DNA of 64,000 bases, taken from assembly GCF_030463535.1 (NCBI RefSeq), contig NC_132879.1, positions 43,944,970-44,008,969 on the forward strand, written 5' to 3'. A program made the position numbers and the translations under genes. Positions 44,801 to 57,662 of the stretch are shown one piece after another. The notes under the pieces were generated by a model, which ran no database searches, was not told where the DNA came from, and worked only from the letters and a program-made list of their open reading frames with translations. This DNA comes from Salminus brasiliensis. Lineage: Eukaryota > Chordata > Actinopteri > Characiformes > Bryconidae. Position 1 is the first letter of the stretch. Each line of letters opens with the position of its first letter.

Positions 44801-47800
44801 ATGACATTCCTCCCTGCTAGACTGAACAGCCGTCAGAATGTTTCTGTAGACTGACTGCATTAGTTCCTGAAATGATCAGTCTGGCTAATCGTCTGTTTGT
44901 GTTTCAGATTTTGCACTGCTGCAGCTGACAGAAAGCTAAGGCTGTTGACTTCGGATCTTCAGAATCGTCATGAAGTAAAGGTAATCTACAGCTTTTTAGA
45001 GGAGGACATACATACAGTGCTATATGGAATTGTTGCAGTATGCAGTGTGATCTTATTCTCATGGTAGAAATTTAACCTGTAACAAAGGTAAAAACCACAA
45101 CAACAACATTCTTATTTATCCAGCAGAATACAGAACATGCCACATATTGATTGAGAAGGTGAACCTTGGGTGAGAAGGGTAGGATGAGTAATATAGCAGA
45201 AACACTTTATATAGGTAAAAAATCGCAGATCACCTGGGCTTCCAGTGTTAAAAGGGAGAACTGTCTTCACTCTTTTGGGAAGATGCTCCACTAAATTGCA
45301 CTAATCTGATTGCATACAAGAGCATTAGTGAACTCAGGCACTGATGATCACAAATGCTACTCCAGCTCATCCATGGAGATTATATATGCTGTATGTGCAT
45401 TTGAATGTCATTAGCACATGTAATTAGACAAGGGATGCCCAAACCTTTGCATAAGGTTTTTATTTTATTAGATTTATTTTCCCCCCTTTCAGTCTAGTAA
45501 AATAGCCAGCACTCCTTTTATTGATATATGAACATGGTTTGTGTGACATGAGCATCACATTAGAAATAATGATTTATCATGTTTCCCATCCATACTTAAG
45601 GATAATCATTTGAAAACTGGGTAATGAGAGTAACTAGAATTAGGCGTTGATTAAGGTATAGATTTCACCTGGCCTGTTTTAATTGGGTTTGCTTGTTACT
45701 TGTTATGTGCTGGGTTACCTACATTACCAAATGAGAAGCCACTGGTGTCCAACAAAAAAAGCATGTCAAGATTACTAACACGATCTAGATATTCTATGGT
45801 ACTGGAGCTGTGGACATTAGCTTATACTTTGTGTTGCATGTGCAGCATTACATTTGGAGAAAAACGAACACTGTGCATACCAACACCAACACCTCATCCC
45901 AGCTGTCAAGCATGGTGCAAGGAGCAAAATGGCTTCTTTGCTGCCTCAGGGTCTGGACAGCTTGCAACCATTGAAGAACCAATTCCCTCCTGAAGTGGAT
46001 TGCAAGTTGTATCAGAATGACAGTCCAAAAACACAGGAGTAATTGATTGAAGTTTTTATGTATTATTATGACTAATGAACAGTTATCCCACGAAAATCAT
46101 GATGGTCAATTTGATACTGGATTGCTAAGCAGAACTACAGGACACGCCACTACAGGCACTACATTTCCCATAATGCCCCAGCGTCTTTCCAAAAGCACAC
46201 AGAGCCAGTTTATTCGTTTTTTTTGAGAAGAGTAATGGACATTCGTAAATATTTAAAAGAAAGCCAGACACACAACTGACAAGGCAATGATGGCTCATAG
46301 CTATATGTTTTGGTTATGGTCACTTATAACCGACCTAAATTAAACATTAATTAATTAAACCTGGTTCATTTTTGTTAGCATAGGGGTTATTTATGCTAGC
46401 TAATAAAAAGGGCATTGATAACACAAGCATGCAAAATGAGCATTGTGATATAGCCAACACTAAACTACTTATCTTTAAAGCCTGTGTTATCTTGCTGACA
46501 TGAGTTGATGGGCATATCACATCATGTTGGGTTCTGCCACAAAGGAAATATTTCATGCAGTTGTTGGACAGTAATATTAATAATTAATTAATTAATAAAT
46601 AACTAATAATAATAACTAGTAATAGTATTACTATAATTAGTATTAGCATGATTATTATTAGTGCATCATTAATATAAATACTAATGATATTAACTAGTAA
46701 TATTAGCATTAATGTAAGCTGCTCCAGTTGCGCAGTTGGCTTGAGGTTGGGGTCTCCATGTAGCTTTCATGTCGCAGACTGGATGGGGCTGGAGTCACAT
46801 AGTATGTTTGTAAGGGGACCGCACATGAACACACATAGTGGGGAAAGTGTATGTATGTATATATATTATTATATTATATTATATATATATAATTAACAAA
46901 AAAAACTAAATCTAAATAATGGAAATTGGTTCAATTAGAGATTAGAGGTTCCGAATGCTGGTTTCAATTAATTTTTGATTAACTGCCCAGGTATTGCCTG
47001 GCTTGTCCTTGTAGAGCTGGGGAGATTATCGATATATAGCAAAGCATTTTTATTAAACTATGCAAAACTACTACTTTTTTTGTACCAAAATGACAAATGA
47101 CTGGGCGTGTTTTTTTTTTTTTGCTTGTTTGTTTGTTTGTTTTAGTGTTAACATGTTGTGATTTATTTATTTTTAATATAGAATGTACTAGTAAGGTTCA
47201 GTACCTCTACTGATGTTTAAGAGACCCACTGTGCACAAATCCATACATAAACATTCTTTTGTCAGTTCCAATTTCTCTGTGTCCACAGTAGTTAAACAGG
47301 GCTTGACCATGGTCTCTCCTTATATTGCAACTGTGCATATGTGTGTGATTTTCATGTTTCCTGTGTTGCCTAGGTAATGGAGGGACACACCAGCTACATC
47401 AATCATGTAGTATTTGAGCCTACAGAAGGAAAGCAAATGGCATCGGTCAGTGATGATCACACTTGCAGGTCAGTCAAAGCCTATGCGTGTGTGTGCCTGT
47501 GCGCCCGATTGTGTTCTGTTCTCTGTTAATGGTGCAGAAAGTCTTGACCACGTTTTCCAATGCGAAACCCGACCCTAAGCACAACACACCCTGCCGCTGC
47601 TTTGCGTAAGTGCGAACTGCCCGTCGGCCCCCGTTTCTCTTAGTAATTGGTTAAACGTGGAAATCCAATCAACAGCTGAGGCCCTTTTTCCTCTCCTCAG
47701 CAACAGTTAACGAGTGCCTCGGCCTCGGCCGAATCAATCAGCTCCTGAGGTAAATGTGGTTTCCCGTTAATCCAAGGTAACTTAAGCGAGCACTCCAGGA

Positions 47801-50109
47801 GTCTCAGGGCTTCCCTTTTACGTCAGAGATGTGTAACTGACACACCTGGACGCCGCAGCACTGTCGGCTACAGTGGCCAAGGGGGCCAGGCGCTTTTCCG
47901 CCCCCTTTTTTTTATAACCCACAAAACCAGGAAATCAAAAACCCCTAATGGCTTCAAGGTGGATTGGAACCAAAAAGAGTTTTCTCTTATATAAAGTCAT
48001 TCACAGCTGGAGTGTGCAGTGCTGATCCAGGATTATGGTGATTTTGGTCATTAAAATAGATCATACATCAGCATTCTTGCTGTGCTCTGTGAACTCGCAG
48101 CCAGATCCAGACCTTCTGGGTGATGTTGTTTAGACGTTTTAGGGTGGAGGATTTGCCTTTGAACTGTTATGCACACTTTTATCCACAGGATCAAGTCATT
48201 AACATGTGTTGATAAAACTTCTCAGAACAGTACTGACCTACACTCTTATGAAAATGGGTTCTTCAGTGGTTCTTTAAAGGTTCAGGGACAGTTGTAGCCT
48301 AAAGGTTAAGTAAGCAGGCTTGAGATTGTAAGTTCACTGGCTCATCTCTTGGACCGGCAGAACATAGGGGTCCCTCTCTCCTGTAACTCCCAAATTCTCC
48401 CTGGGCACTGAGGTGGCTGCCCACCGGTCTGGGTGTATGTACACTTACATTGAGCTATGACTGCTCCATAAACCTAAAAGTAAATTGAAACAGTTTCTAC
48501 ATCAATATCTTCATCTTTGATATCATTTCTGGGCTGTTATCTGAAATCATCATTGTGCATACAGGGTCCTTACATTATTCATTTAGTGGTGCTGAAAGTC
48601 CCACATTTCTTTTTTACTCGCCATGGCCAAGATCCCTTAATGTCCTGGTAGCGACTGTGATTGACTACAGCTGGTAGCTTCTCTGTGCCCACATAAACAG
48701 GTGTTGCTTTGACACCATTCATTGGATTGGCCAACACACAGTACAGTAGGAAAGCCCAACGAGCTCAGTGCAGGTCATTAATGTATCTTAAAACCATTTC
48801 TAAACAACTGCACCAGTGCACCATTTCACCAGTTCAAACCGTTGTCGTTAAGAACAAGTCATTGGGAGGCATTATCACTTTGCCAAGATCTAAAGAAAAT
48901 ACCTAAATGACTTGTCACCCTAACTGACAAGAAAGTGGTTTGGATGCTCAGGAACAACTCAGTAACCATCAAAGGCACATGCCTGCCATGAACAGGAAGG
49001 TGCTGGAACACCGGTGTCGATTATTAGAAGCTGCTAGGACATCAGCTCACCTAAAGTTCGCAGCTGACTGTTTATCAATAAACAAAAAGGTAACTTTTAT
49101 CAATAATTTATTCATAGTTCTCACCACAGGAGGAGGGGCCCCCCTTGTGAGTCTTGGTTCCTCCCAAGGTTTCTTCCTCCAGCTCTGAGGGAGTTTTTCC
49201 TTGCCCCTGTCACGGTTGGCTTGCTCACCGGGGGTCTTAGATTTTCTGTCTTTTACTAATTTTTGATTTTGTGAAGCTGCTTTGTGACAACAACAGTTGT
49301 AAAAAGCGCTATACAAATAAATTTGACTTGACTTGACTGTTTTGTTGCCAGTGCACCAAAGTCCTGTTTGCGTTTCAAAATTCAGAGAACTCACTGAAAG
49401 TCTGGTATTGCCATGGCATTCATGTCCATGTTAAATGTATGTAAAACATCGAATCTCAACTGCCATGATTTTCATGTGTATGTTTAGGTGTGTGAATGAG
49501 ACCAAACTAGCTTAGTCCACCGCATGTGTCCTTTCCCAGTTTTTATTATGTCTAGACATGTTACTCTCCGCTGCTATTTCACTTTTCCTTGCTCTCTTAC
49601 CATACAAGCAGCGCCACTGTCAGCATGCAGCCCGCCACTGACCCGGTCCTGTAGCGCTACTATAATGTTTTGCTGCACTCGTCACCCCGGGCGGAGTTCT
49701 GCACACAGACGTTCTGTTGACGTTGGTGGAGGTTTCAGTTGGAGGTTGGGATGAAAGAGAGAATGTTGGTTTTTGTCACGGTTGGGGGCGAGAGCCTTAC
49801 AGTGAGTAGTTCGAAATTAATGGGCTTCATCTCTTGTTCGACCCAGCCAGAAGCTGGACAGACTAAGATCTCTGCTGAAAGCCTCTGATCCCTTGGATGA
49901 GTTAGCTTCAACAACCTATCTAACTCGCAGTATGAATCTATTAATCCACTCCAAAAATGCACACTTTGATAGTATATCTACTGATCAAGGGCATTTACCT
50001 TGCAGTTAGTGCTGACTGTGATGAAGCGGCACTTTGGGAACTCTCAAAGGGCATTGGAAAGAGCTCCCTTTCTTGTGCCACACGGACGTTATCTGGTGTG
50101 TATGTGTCT

Positions 50110-50146
<37 letters not shown>

Positions 50147-53100
50147 TCTGTGTGTGTGTGTGGGGTAGAGGGCCAGAGGAGGCCTGCTAGAGGAAACATC
50201 CGCCGTGAGCCTCTTAGTCTCCCTCCCCTGTTGGGCCAGAGAAAACAGTGGAGTGCTCCATCTGCAGAAAGATTTAAACTCTGTCACGTTGAGAAAATAT
50301 AGGACGCTGGAGAAAGAGTGTGAGAGGGAAAGAGAGTGAGAGAACAAGGGAGATGCCTTTCAAGTGAGCCCACACAAACTGCACTTTTGATGCAAGTGGG
50401 AGTGGTCGGTCTCAGCTGGTCTGAGCTGTTTTTGCATGTGTGTCTGCCTTTGCACGTTGACATATAGCATGTGGTGCGTGCCTTAACAGTGTCCACAAGA
50501 CCTTTTACTGCTCTCCCAGCTGTAGTATTTGTTCATAAAATCATTGTTATCTCTTCCTTCAGTGGCACTTGGTAGATTTACAGCTGTCTGTCAGCATGTT
50601 ACTTCACATTTCTGTGTGTTGTGGGGTGTGGTCCTTGCACGGAGATTAATTTGATGATCAGTGCATGTTTATTTCTGTTGGGGAATACAGCATTTTGCAA
50701 TGCCATCTACAGACGAAGTGTGGAAGTGCAGGTCAAACAAGGGAATGCTGAGTTGACGGAGTTCATTCCTGTAGAGGAAAGCACACCTGACTAATCTGGT
50801 TCCTGGTGGGAGCAACAATTCTGTGATTTTACAGCTGTATAGTGCTACTTTTCACCACTTGGCCTACTATATATTATCCAAATAGGGGGAAAAACAAATC
50901 ATCTCTGTATGGTTTCTATACAGGTCAGATTAAAGCATATATACCACAACACTCAAGCTAGAGCATGACCATGATCCCCAGGCAACTTCGTCTGGCTCTT
51001 TTCACCTCAGTCTCAGTTCTTGCACTCAACGTAGCTTGTACAGTTTCTAAGGCGTGGGAAAAGGCAAATGAACCAGTGTTTGTTTTCCCATCCCTGATCT
51101 ACCGCACCATCAAATGCTTCCCATTCTTTTAGCGTTAACTGTGTCTGGCCGTGTCATGTTATTCCATGGTACCACATCATGTGTTGCCTAGTTCTTATGC
51201 AACGCTGGTGCTGCTATGTCAGCACCTGCCCCCGTCTTGTTTATGTGCCTTGCCTCTTAACCTTCATCTGCTGGTGTTTGCGAGGACTGGCTCGGTCATG
51301 TTTCTTTTTTATTCTCCTCTTTTTCATTTGAGTGCACAGTTAGTTCATCAATGAGCGGTCATGGCTGGTGGTTTTTGGTGTTGCGTGCGATCAATCCCTC
51401 TCTCTTGGCAGGGGCGCTGAGTGTATGGGTTGCGACCATTGTTTGTGTGGTGTGGTCTAAAACCTCACTTGCTGGATAAGAGGGTCTGCTCGGGACAGGC
51501 AAACCCTAGGAGCTGTGCACTTGTGAGCATGAATAGCTGGCCGGAGGCTTGCCCCGAACCACAAAAGTGGAGGGTCCACTGAGCTGAAGTGTGTTCTTCT
51601 TCACCATAGCAAATGAGAATCCAAAAGGATGTATGGCTGACCTTTAGGCGAATTTGGGGTACTTTGGAGCTTCTTCGCATTAAATCGGCTCAGCGCCATC
51701 ATCAGGCAGCTTCCTAGGATCATTCCCAATCACATAATAATTTCTCTACCAACCCCCCCACCCCCACCCCCCCTTCACTACTTCTATGCTGTGCTTTCTA
51801 GATTCCCAGAAACCCCTGCAGCAAACTCATCCCATTCGGGGAACCCATTCACTTGGACTGCTCTTGATGTGGTAAACCAAGGATCCTTCTCTCAGGATTA
51901 CCCGACTTCTCTGTCCAAGTGATTTATTACATCCGCACGCAAGGCCTCTTGCTGTATATGTGCTCTCTGTGGCCAGGCTGTCTTCACAGCTTTGTGAGAG
52001 GCCAGATTAAAGGGCAAGAAAGCCTCTTTCCCCAGGTTTCCCCAGGCACTGGCAGTCTTTATCATCCCTTGGATACTGGTCAAGTTGCAGAAGTGAAGAT
52101 TTATGGCATACAAGAACCTTTGCTTGAGAAAGCAGTCGTAACATCCCCATTCATGACCTCTTTATTGCGTATTTGTCACCTGGTCCTTTTTCCTTGGGAG
52201 ATGTAACCATTTCAGTTCCTGGAGAGCTGTAACACTTATTTGCCCACTAAACAACCTCCCATCCAAATGTGCACTCACTACAACATATTAGTCCATTTTA
52301 TACATTAGCTTGTTCTCTCACCAGATATTTCTGGTTTCTGTTAGAATTTAAAATAATTTAGCTGTAAGAAAGTTGTAATGGGACAGGCTACTTGCACACT
52401 GTATCCACATTGTGGGTAGAGACATCAGAGGGCTATTTTTGGACCCTTTTTTCTAAAAGCCTAATTGGGTGCCTATTAGTTTCATTTTGGGCTTGATTAA
52501 GAGCCTGGTTCTGATGGCTCCTTTTTTAGCTCCCATCTCCTTTGATTTGTTTTTGCTTTCAGGCTTCCTGTGTGTGAGAGAACAGAAATGGAATTAGAAC
52601 ACTTAAGGACAAGGATGGCATAATATCCCCAGTTCTGGCTTCTTTTATTTCCTGCTTTTGGCTTCTGGCCCACTTCCTCTGTGACCGTGACCTCTTGTCC
52701 TTGCACCACTGGTTGTTTTGAGGAAAATGGGGTCATACCATGCCTCTTGTGCCCAAAGTCTAGTACTTTTTTCTGGTCAGTGCTTCCCAGGATTGCCAAG
52801 TCATAGCTTTATTTTCCTGACCGATATAGTTTATTTTTATAGGTTGAAGTTCATGAACTTTAGGTTGGGTTTAGGCTTTTTTTGCAAAGAGCCTTATAAA
52901 TGTCAGTTTCAAAACTGACAACCCCCCAGTGATTTGTGTGTTCAGATAGCATATGCTTTAAATAAATGCTTATCCGGGGGATTTTATGATTATATACTCA
53001 GTTTTGAGAGGTTCCAAGAAAGCTGAAAGAATTCTAGATTTCTTCATCACATCTCCCCTTCATGCATGCTTTCCAAATCAATTTGTAATGTCATAAATAC

Positions 53101-55582
53101 ACTTAGGAGGACACTCGGATAATATATTTAGTTAAAATGGCACCTTGGCAGCTTGAAAACAGAAATACGGTTGCATGAAAAAATATTACCCTATAATAAC
53201 ATATAATTTTTTTTCAGTCACACATTGACTTTTAATCTATTTTAACAATATTAAGAGATGAACATCATATAACTAAACAAATAAAACGGAAGACGTTAAT
53301 ATGTAAAATAAAAAAACAAAACGTGGGGGGAAACAAAAAACAAAAGTCAAGGCACGTCTCAAATCATCTGTCCAAAGGACATTGTTCCAGACGTCCTGGT
53401 CTTTGGGTGTTTTCTTGCCCCATAAGTTGTTTCTGCAGGAATCTGCAGGATCTTGTAGAGGTTTTCCAAAAAAATATGTACCACAATTAGTATGAAATAA
53501 CCCTAGGGGGAAGTTAAAAATGTAAAGACTAGCTTTTTAAACTGAGGCCCTTTTGTTTTTGCAGGGTTTGGGATCTGGAAGGCAATGAAACTGTCTCATT
53601 TCGACTATGGTCTCCAGGTGTCAGTGTATGCTGGCACCCTGAGGAGGTCTTTAAGGTGAGTTCCTGTTAGTACTGGGTATCAATTTGTAATAAGTATTGT
53701 AATATTTCATATTCGGTAAGACTGATGGAATTACTCCAGTGTTTTAGTCATTCAGCATCATATTTCAGTACCTAAGAAGCTAGGCCAGAATTCTAGTGAA
53801 GATACTAAGATCGGAACCTTTGGAACAGGTTGGATTGTAAAATAAAATAAAAAAATACATTACATAAAAATTGATTCATTCAGAAATCAACAGTAATGGA
53901 GAATCACTTTCTCCAAATTCAGTACTGAAGATGCACAGCCTGTAATTCCTGTGCTATGAATGGTATTAATTTTAGGCTCAGCCTAAGAGGTCTGATTGCT
54001 TACAAGTGTTTGTAAATAATTAACCTTCATAGCAGGTTTTACACCCTCACAAATAAATGCACCAGTATAACAGCTATGTTATTCAAAATGCCAAAAGGTC
54101 TGAGCAGTTTCCTTTGGTTTCTCCCAGCTTATGGTGGCCGAGAAGAAAGGTACAATTCGTTTCTATGACCTGGTCACCCAGCAGGCAATTCTGTCTCTAG
54201 ACAGTGGACAGATGCCACTGATGTCTGCTGATTGGTGCCTTACCAACACCATTAAAGTAGGTGCTGTGGTTGGCAGCGACTGGGTGATTTGGGACATTAC
54301 TCGCTCTAGGTAAGGACGCTTTTGCTTTGCTCTTGTGGTTTACATGAAGCATTTTGATCATTTTTGTGTCTCAGGAACACTAGAAAAATATAAAAATGAA
54401 AGTTCAGATTATGATTACCATACCTTACTATACTATATATGAGACAAGGCACAGGAGCTGTTGAAAATTCATTGGTTAGCATATATTCCTTACACCAGGA
54501 ATCACCAGTACTTACAGCACAGTTTGATGATTTTCTACTCTTCCAACTCAGAAGTTAATTACCAGATTTAGGCGGTGTGTTAGATCATGGAAATCACCTA
54601 AAGGCCAATTGATGCTTCTGCATCTGATCCAGCACATAGCCACATGATTCATGGATTGTGTGTACATCTCCTGTCTTTTGTTTCAGATATTTTAGTAAAG
54701 GAAAAGAACAGCTATTAAACATAATTCGCTCAGTTTCAGTTGCCATTGTTTGTAATACGCCTAAGCGAGATTAAGAACCTTAGCAGGATTAAGACCCCCC
54801 CGCCGATTGTACCTGCGTCCAGATTACTGACACGTCTACTCACAAATATAAACTCAGTGGTGTAGGCCACTTGCACAGCCTACAGCAGACTCAGCGTTGA
54901 CTCAACACAGAAGCATAAATCGGCCTTTAGTGTGCTTGAGGAAGTGGTGACCCCTGCAAAACTCCCTATTTTCCCTATTATAGGCCATTTTTTTCAGTTA
55001 AATGATGAAATACTGTATATTCAATGCTGATTATTACAGAGCTGTGTAGGACAGGGAGTGATGAATAAGAATTTAAGTGAACGCTCAGTAAAAAAAGTTT
55101 GTTTTGCTAATAGTTATCCTCAGGAGAAGAGACCAGCCCATTTGGACAAGGCACGGCTCTTCAGGTAAACAATTCGTAAAGCTAACATTTCTTACTTTCA
55201 GCCTCATTCTTGTCTTGTGTACCAAAGCTGATGATGGTTCCTCCTTTTCTCTCAGGTGGTCGAGAGCGAATGAAAATCTGTTCTCCACTACTGGCTGTCC
55301 AGGAAAGATCAGCAGTCAGTTATTGGTTCATCACCTTGGTCATCCTCAGGTAAATGAAAATTACATTGTGTACATTATGTACATGCACATAATTTGGGAC
55401 GGTTGTATAGTTTTAGCGTGTGCTACCACGTGCCTCATTTATACACTCTATAATCTTTATCTTTGCAGCCTGTGATGATTGGCTCATCCTCAGTGGGGGC
55501 AGGCCTTAGCTGGCACAGGAACCTCCCTCTATGTGTCGTTGGCGGAGACCGAAAGCTCTCTTTCTGGATGACAGAAATGTGA
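41694..55582 (+). CDS. nup37: Nucleoporin Nup37 (9 coding exons)
   Basis: WD-repeat beta-propeller subunit of the Nup107-160 (Y) complex that scaffolds the nuclear pore and joins kinetochores in mitosis. Joined exons give 326 residues, equal to the human protein. It begins MQEDPSRSATYTVPCEDYVH and shows repeated blade motifs: VRVDALAWSPE (about residue 72), ASVSDDHTCRVWDLEG (about 142), VAEKKGTIRFYDL (183), VGSDWVIWDITRS and VGGDRKLSFWMTEM at the C terminus. All junctions are GT-AG and the phases agree. The ATG is in the exon that begins at 41649; a non-coding exon likely lies at the promoter (ending 40351). Divergent from parpbp. Confidence 0.96.
41850..43283 (+). other. nup37 intron 2
   Basis: No repeat or gene was recognised apart from T-rich tracts near 43166 and 43219-43241. 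Confidence 0.75.
43284..43408 (+). CDS. nup37: nup37 coding exon 2
   Basis: Codes EEDVDIEGVEFNTLRAFVHG to LPQTI. The acceptor is TCTTTGCAG and the donor GTATGG. Confidence 0.94.
43409..44907 (+). other. nup37 intron 3
   Basis: Contains the left part of a DNA transposon at 44425-44640. Otherwise nothing is recognisable. Confidence 0.75.
44425..44640 (+). repeat. DNA transposon fragment, 5' half
   Basis: ACACTGTATGGACAAAAGTA followed by CAGACACCTGCTCATTCA, CTGTCTCTACTGTCCAGGGA and GATCACCTCATCCCCAAC matches the left half of the element at 62150-62636. The right half is absent. Confidence 0.65.
44908..44980 (+). CDS. nup37: nup37 coding exon 3
   Basis: 73 bp coding FCTAAADRKLRLLTSDLQNR to HEVK. 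The acceptor is TGTTTCAG and the donor GTAATC. Confidence 0.93.
44981..47373 (+). other. nup37 intron 4
   Basis: Contains a Tc1-like transposase fragment (45840-46045), a ZNF143-like motif (46158-46177) and an AT-rich TAAT segment (46570-46715). No gene was seen. Confidence 0.75.
45840..46045 (+). repeat. Tc1-like transposase fragment, decayed
   Basis: In mixed frames it reads VKHGARSKM, then LPQGLDSL and YQNDSPKTQE. These correspond to the VKHGGGS, GCFAASGPGQL and QDNDPKHT segments of Tc1/mariner transposases. The frame is broken. Confidence 0.6.
47374..47468 (+). CDS. nup37: nup37 coding exon 4
   Basis: 95 bp coding VMEGHTSYINHVVFEPTEGK to SDDHTC. The acceptor is TGCCTAG and the donor GTCAGT. 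Confidence 0.94.
48283..48470 (+). repeat. tRNA-derived SINE-like element, diverged
   Basis: Begins GGGACAGTTGTAGCCTAAAG with an A-box-like region and a weak B box (AGTTCACTGG). The body has CTCCCTGGGCACTGAGGTGG and GCCCACCGGTCTGGGTGTAT. It is a different family from the SINEs at 13905 and 20648. Confidence 0.55.
48590..49085 (+). repeat. Probable Tc1-like transposon remnant
   Basis: A plus-strand frame near 48940-49080 reads VLEHRCRLL and RTSAHLKFAADCLS, like the AHLKARLQFAADH segment of Tc1 transposases. The N-terminal part is not readable. It ends next to a LINE 3' end. Confidence 0.4.
49105..49345 (+). repeat. LINE 3' end
   Basis: Carries TTCCTCCCAAGGTTTCTTCC, GAGGGAGTTTTTCCTTGCC, GTGAAGCTGCTTTGTGACAA and GCGCTATACAAATAAATTTG, then tandem GACTT units. 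This is a common fish non-LTR retrotransposon 3' end. No coding part is left. Confidence 0.7.
50096..50163. repeat. TG microsatellite
   Basis: Imperfect TG run of about 68 bases in nup37 intron 5. Confidence 0.95.
53565..53655 (+). CDS. nup37: nup37 coding exon 5
   Basis: 91 bp coding RVWDLEGNETVSFRLWSPGV to HPEEVFK. The acceptor is TTTTTGCAG and the donor GTGAGT. Confidence 0.94.
53656..54127 (+). other. nup37 intron 6
   Basis: Nothing recognisable besides an A-rich tract near 53838-53858. Confidence 0.75.
54128..54309 (+). CDS. nup37: nup37 coding exon 6
   Basis: 182 bp coding LMVAEKKGTIRFYDLVTQQA to DWVIWDITRS. The acceptor is TTTCTCCCAG and the donor GTAAGG. Confidence 0.94.
54310..55113 (+). 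other. nup37 intron 7
   Basis: No gene or repeat was recognised. Confidence 0.75.
55114..55164 (+). CDS. nup37: nup37 coding exon 7 (51 bp)
   Basis: Micro-exon coding SYPQEKRPAHLDKARLF between TTTTGCTAATAG and GTAAAC. Its phase joins exactly to both neighbours and it matches SYPQNKRP in the human protein. Confidence 0.92.
55256..55349 (+). CDS. nup37: nup37 coding exon 8
   Basis: 94 bp coding RWSRANENLFSTTGCPGKIS to HHLGHPQ. The acceptor is TTTTCTCTCAG and the donor GTAAAT. Confidence 0.94.
55469..55582 (+). CDS. nup37: nup37 coding exon 9 and stop
   Basis: Codes PVMIGSSSVGAGLSWHRNLP to FWMTEM and TGA. The acceptor is TATCTTTGCAG. Confidence 0.95.
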   Translation, partial: PVMIGSSSVGAGLSWHRNLPLCVVGGDRKLSFWMTEM

Positions 55583-55645
55583 GCTGGTATCTAGGGCAAC
55601 TCCTGTCATCTGAAGAATGTGTCTATTTTTGTAACCCTTTTCTCC

Positions 55646-55651
55646 AATAAA
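55646..55651 (+). terminator. nup37 poly(A) signal
   Basis: AATAAA 64 bases after the stop, followed by GT-rich sequence. This gives a very short 3' UTR. Confidence 0.8.
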
Positions 55652-56469
55652 GTGTCATTTTCCCCACATACTGTCATTGTGTTGTGGCTAACCAGTGTGT
55701 CTTCATGTGCCACTGTGGGTCAAAACCCAGACAAACAGTTGTGGAAACTTCTGTTTCTGTAAAGGGCTTGTGTGCGTGTGTGTGTGTGTGTGTGGGCAAG
55801 TGCTTTGTTCTTTGTCCTTCTTTCTGTGAAGAGATGTATCTGTGTTTCTGTGTTACTGTGTACTGTGGTGTGTCCTGCCAAGCCACAACAGGAGTGAGTC
55901 ACAGGTCACCGAACGGCAGGAAGAAGGGGAGGAACAAAACAATCTCTCTACTCTACAGGTGCTCACCTTCAAACAGGCACACGGTGTAGAATCAGCCCCT
56001 ACCAGTGGGTGCCCATCCTCTAGCAGACACTAAAGGAGCTGTTTGACTATTGTTATCTGATAATGAATTTGAACTCGTCACCCTCATCAAACTTGGAATC
56101 TTGGAAGAGGAATCGCAGGTCATCGCACAACAAGAACCGGGACGTTCTACCTCTGCTTTGTTCCCCTTCACTTTGGTCAGATAACAATCTTGGTAGTTTT
56201 GCATTTCCCTACATAATGTATTTAAATTGAAGCATCAGATGATATAGATAAATACTCACTGTTATGAAAAGATGAACCAGTAAACATTAGTACTTATAGA
56301 GGGATTTCTAAGCACTTCAGACAGATTTTATATAACAGTTATACTAGTTAAAGGCATATTACACATTGTACACACATGCCTTGTCTTGTTGGTGCAGTTG
56401 AGTGTAGTTGGGTCTCAATAAAAACACGTTCTGAGCAACATTCGCTCTCTGTTTTCGCTTCTCTGGGCT

Positions 56470-56690
56470 CGGCGTGCCAGCTGCTGCGCTACACAGGCAG
56501 GACAACGCTAGCAAGAATTGTACAACCGTATGTATTTAGAATCCTGTGGTTTTACTCAGCCATGTCTGCCCTGTATATCTCAGCTTGTCCAGAAATGCAT
56601 AATGTGTGTGCTTTAGGGGTGGTTCACAACACAGATGCCATTTTCTGACTGTAGGGGGAGCAAAAATGACCCATGCTTGCATAATGCTGC
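56470..56690. repeat. Dispersed repeat, unnamed
   Basis: Shares AGGACAACGC, CAAGAATTG and CTCAGCTTGTCCAGAAATGC blocks with 34500-34670. Confidence 0.5.
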
Positions 56691-57534
56691 TTTAAGTGGC
56701 AACTGCATCTGCATGTTTACACGCTATACAGTTTTCAGTTGAGATTTCAGGCATTTAAAGCCAGAGTTGTTTTGTGCCAGTTCACCAAGCTAGGACAGAA
56801 TAACAGAATGAGTGATGGAGGTTTTGCACTAAGCTGAACACTTTGCTTCAGTCCTTAAAACAGAACAAGAGACAGTTCCACCTTTCAAGCAGTTTCAAGT
56901 AGTCTTCTTATTACTGCTCAATTAAAGTGAAAAATATTTTCATAATGATTTGGATTGTGGTTAAAGCAGGGGTGTCAAAGGCCTCTTTCCAACCGCAGGA
57001 CCAAATGGTTTCAATGGCCGCATTGTACCGTTCCACTCTATACGGACCGTTAAATCGGTTACGGTTTCTTTCCCCCCCCATTTGCCGTGATGCTAAATCA
57101 GGACCAGGAATTAATAGGTATGCGACAGTTTCTTTCTTTCTTTAGTCTTCAACTTCAACTTCTAGGCTAATGTAGCACTAGCTAGCTAACACTAGCTAAC
57201 TCACGTAGACAGCATCATGTAATCCGCATGCATAAATCTCACTCATCTCAAACAATGCCGTGGAGGCCATATATAGAAGTAGTATGAAAATAATCCACTT
57301 AAACAATTCTTGTTCGCAACTAACTTGATAGTTTGACGCGAGTGTGTGACAACTTCGGCATGCACTTAGCCCTATGCTGACAGATAGCTATAGTCGTGCT
57401 TGTGTGTTCAGTTACTGAACTGTCTCTTCTTAAACCAAAAGCTGAAGTGCTTTGTCCTTCCCAGCACCACAGACTACAGAACAAAAAGAAGAGAACGATC
57501 TGAATTAAGACAAGACGACCATATGCATCATTAG

Positions 57535-57662
57535 TGCTGGACACAGATGGAATTTGGCCTCTGCCTTTAACCCAGCCGTGCAGTGAACACACATGCCCAG
57601 AGCGGTGGGCAGCCATTGCTGCGACGCCCAGGAAGCAGGGAAGGTGAAGAGCCTTGCTCATG
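57535..57662 (-). repeat. SINE fragment
   Basis: CCAGAGCGGTGGGCAGCCA and GAGCCTTGCTCATGA match the body of the SINE at 60376-60712. The tRNA-like head is missing. Confidence 0.55.

Larger units (their letters stand above)
47469..53564 (+). other. nup37 intron 5 (6.1 kb)
   Basis: Contains a SINE (48283-48470), a decayed Tc1-like element (48590-49085), a LINE 3' end (49105-49345), a TG repeat (50096-50163) and a C-rich tract (51752-51773). The stretch 50.2-53.5 kb shows no gene that I can support. Confidence 0.8.

Noticed and set aside
50000..50347. Cys/Val-rich and Thr/His-rich frames
   Set aside because: They are translations of the TG microsatellite and its flanks.
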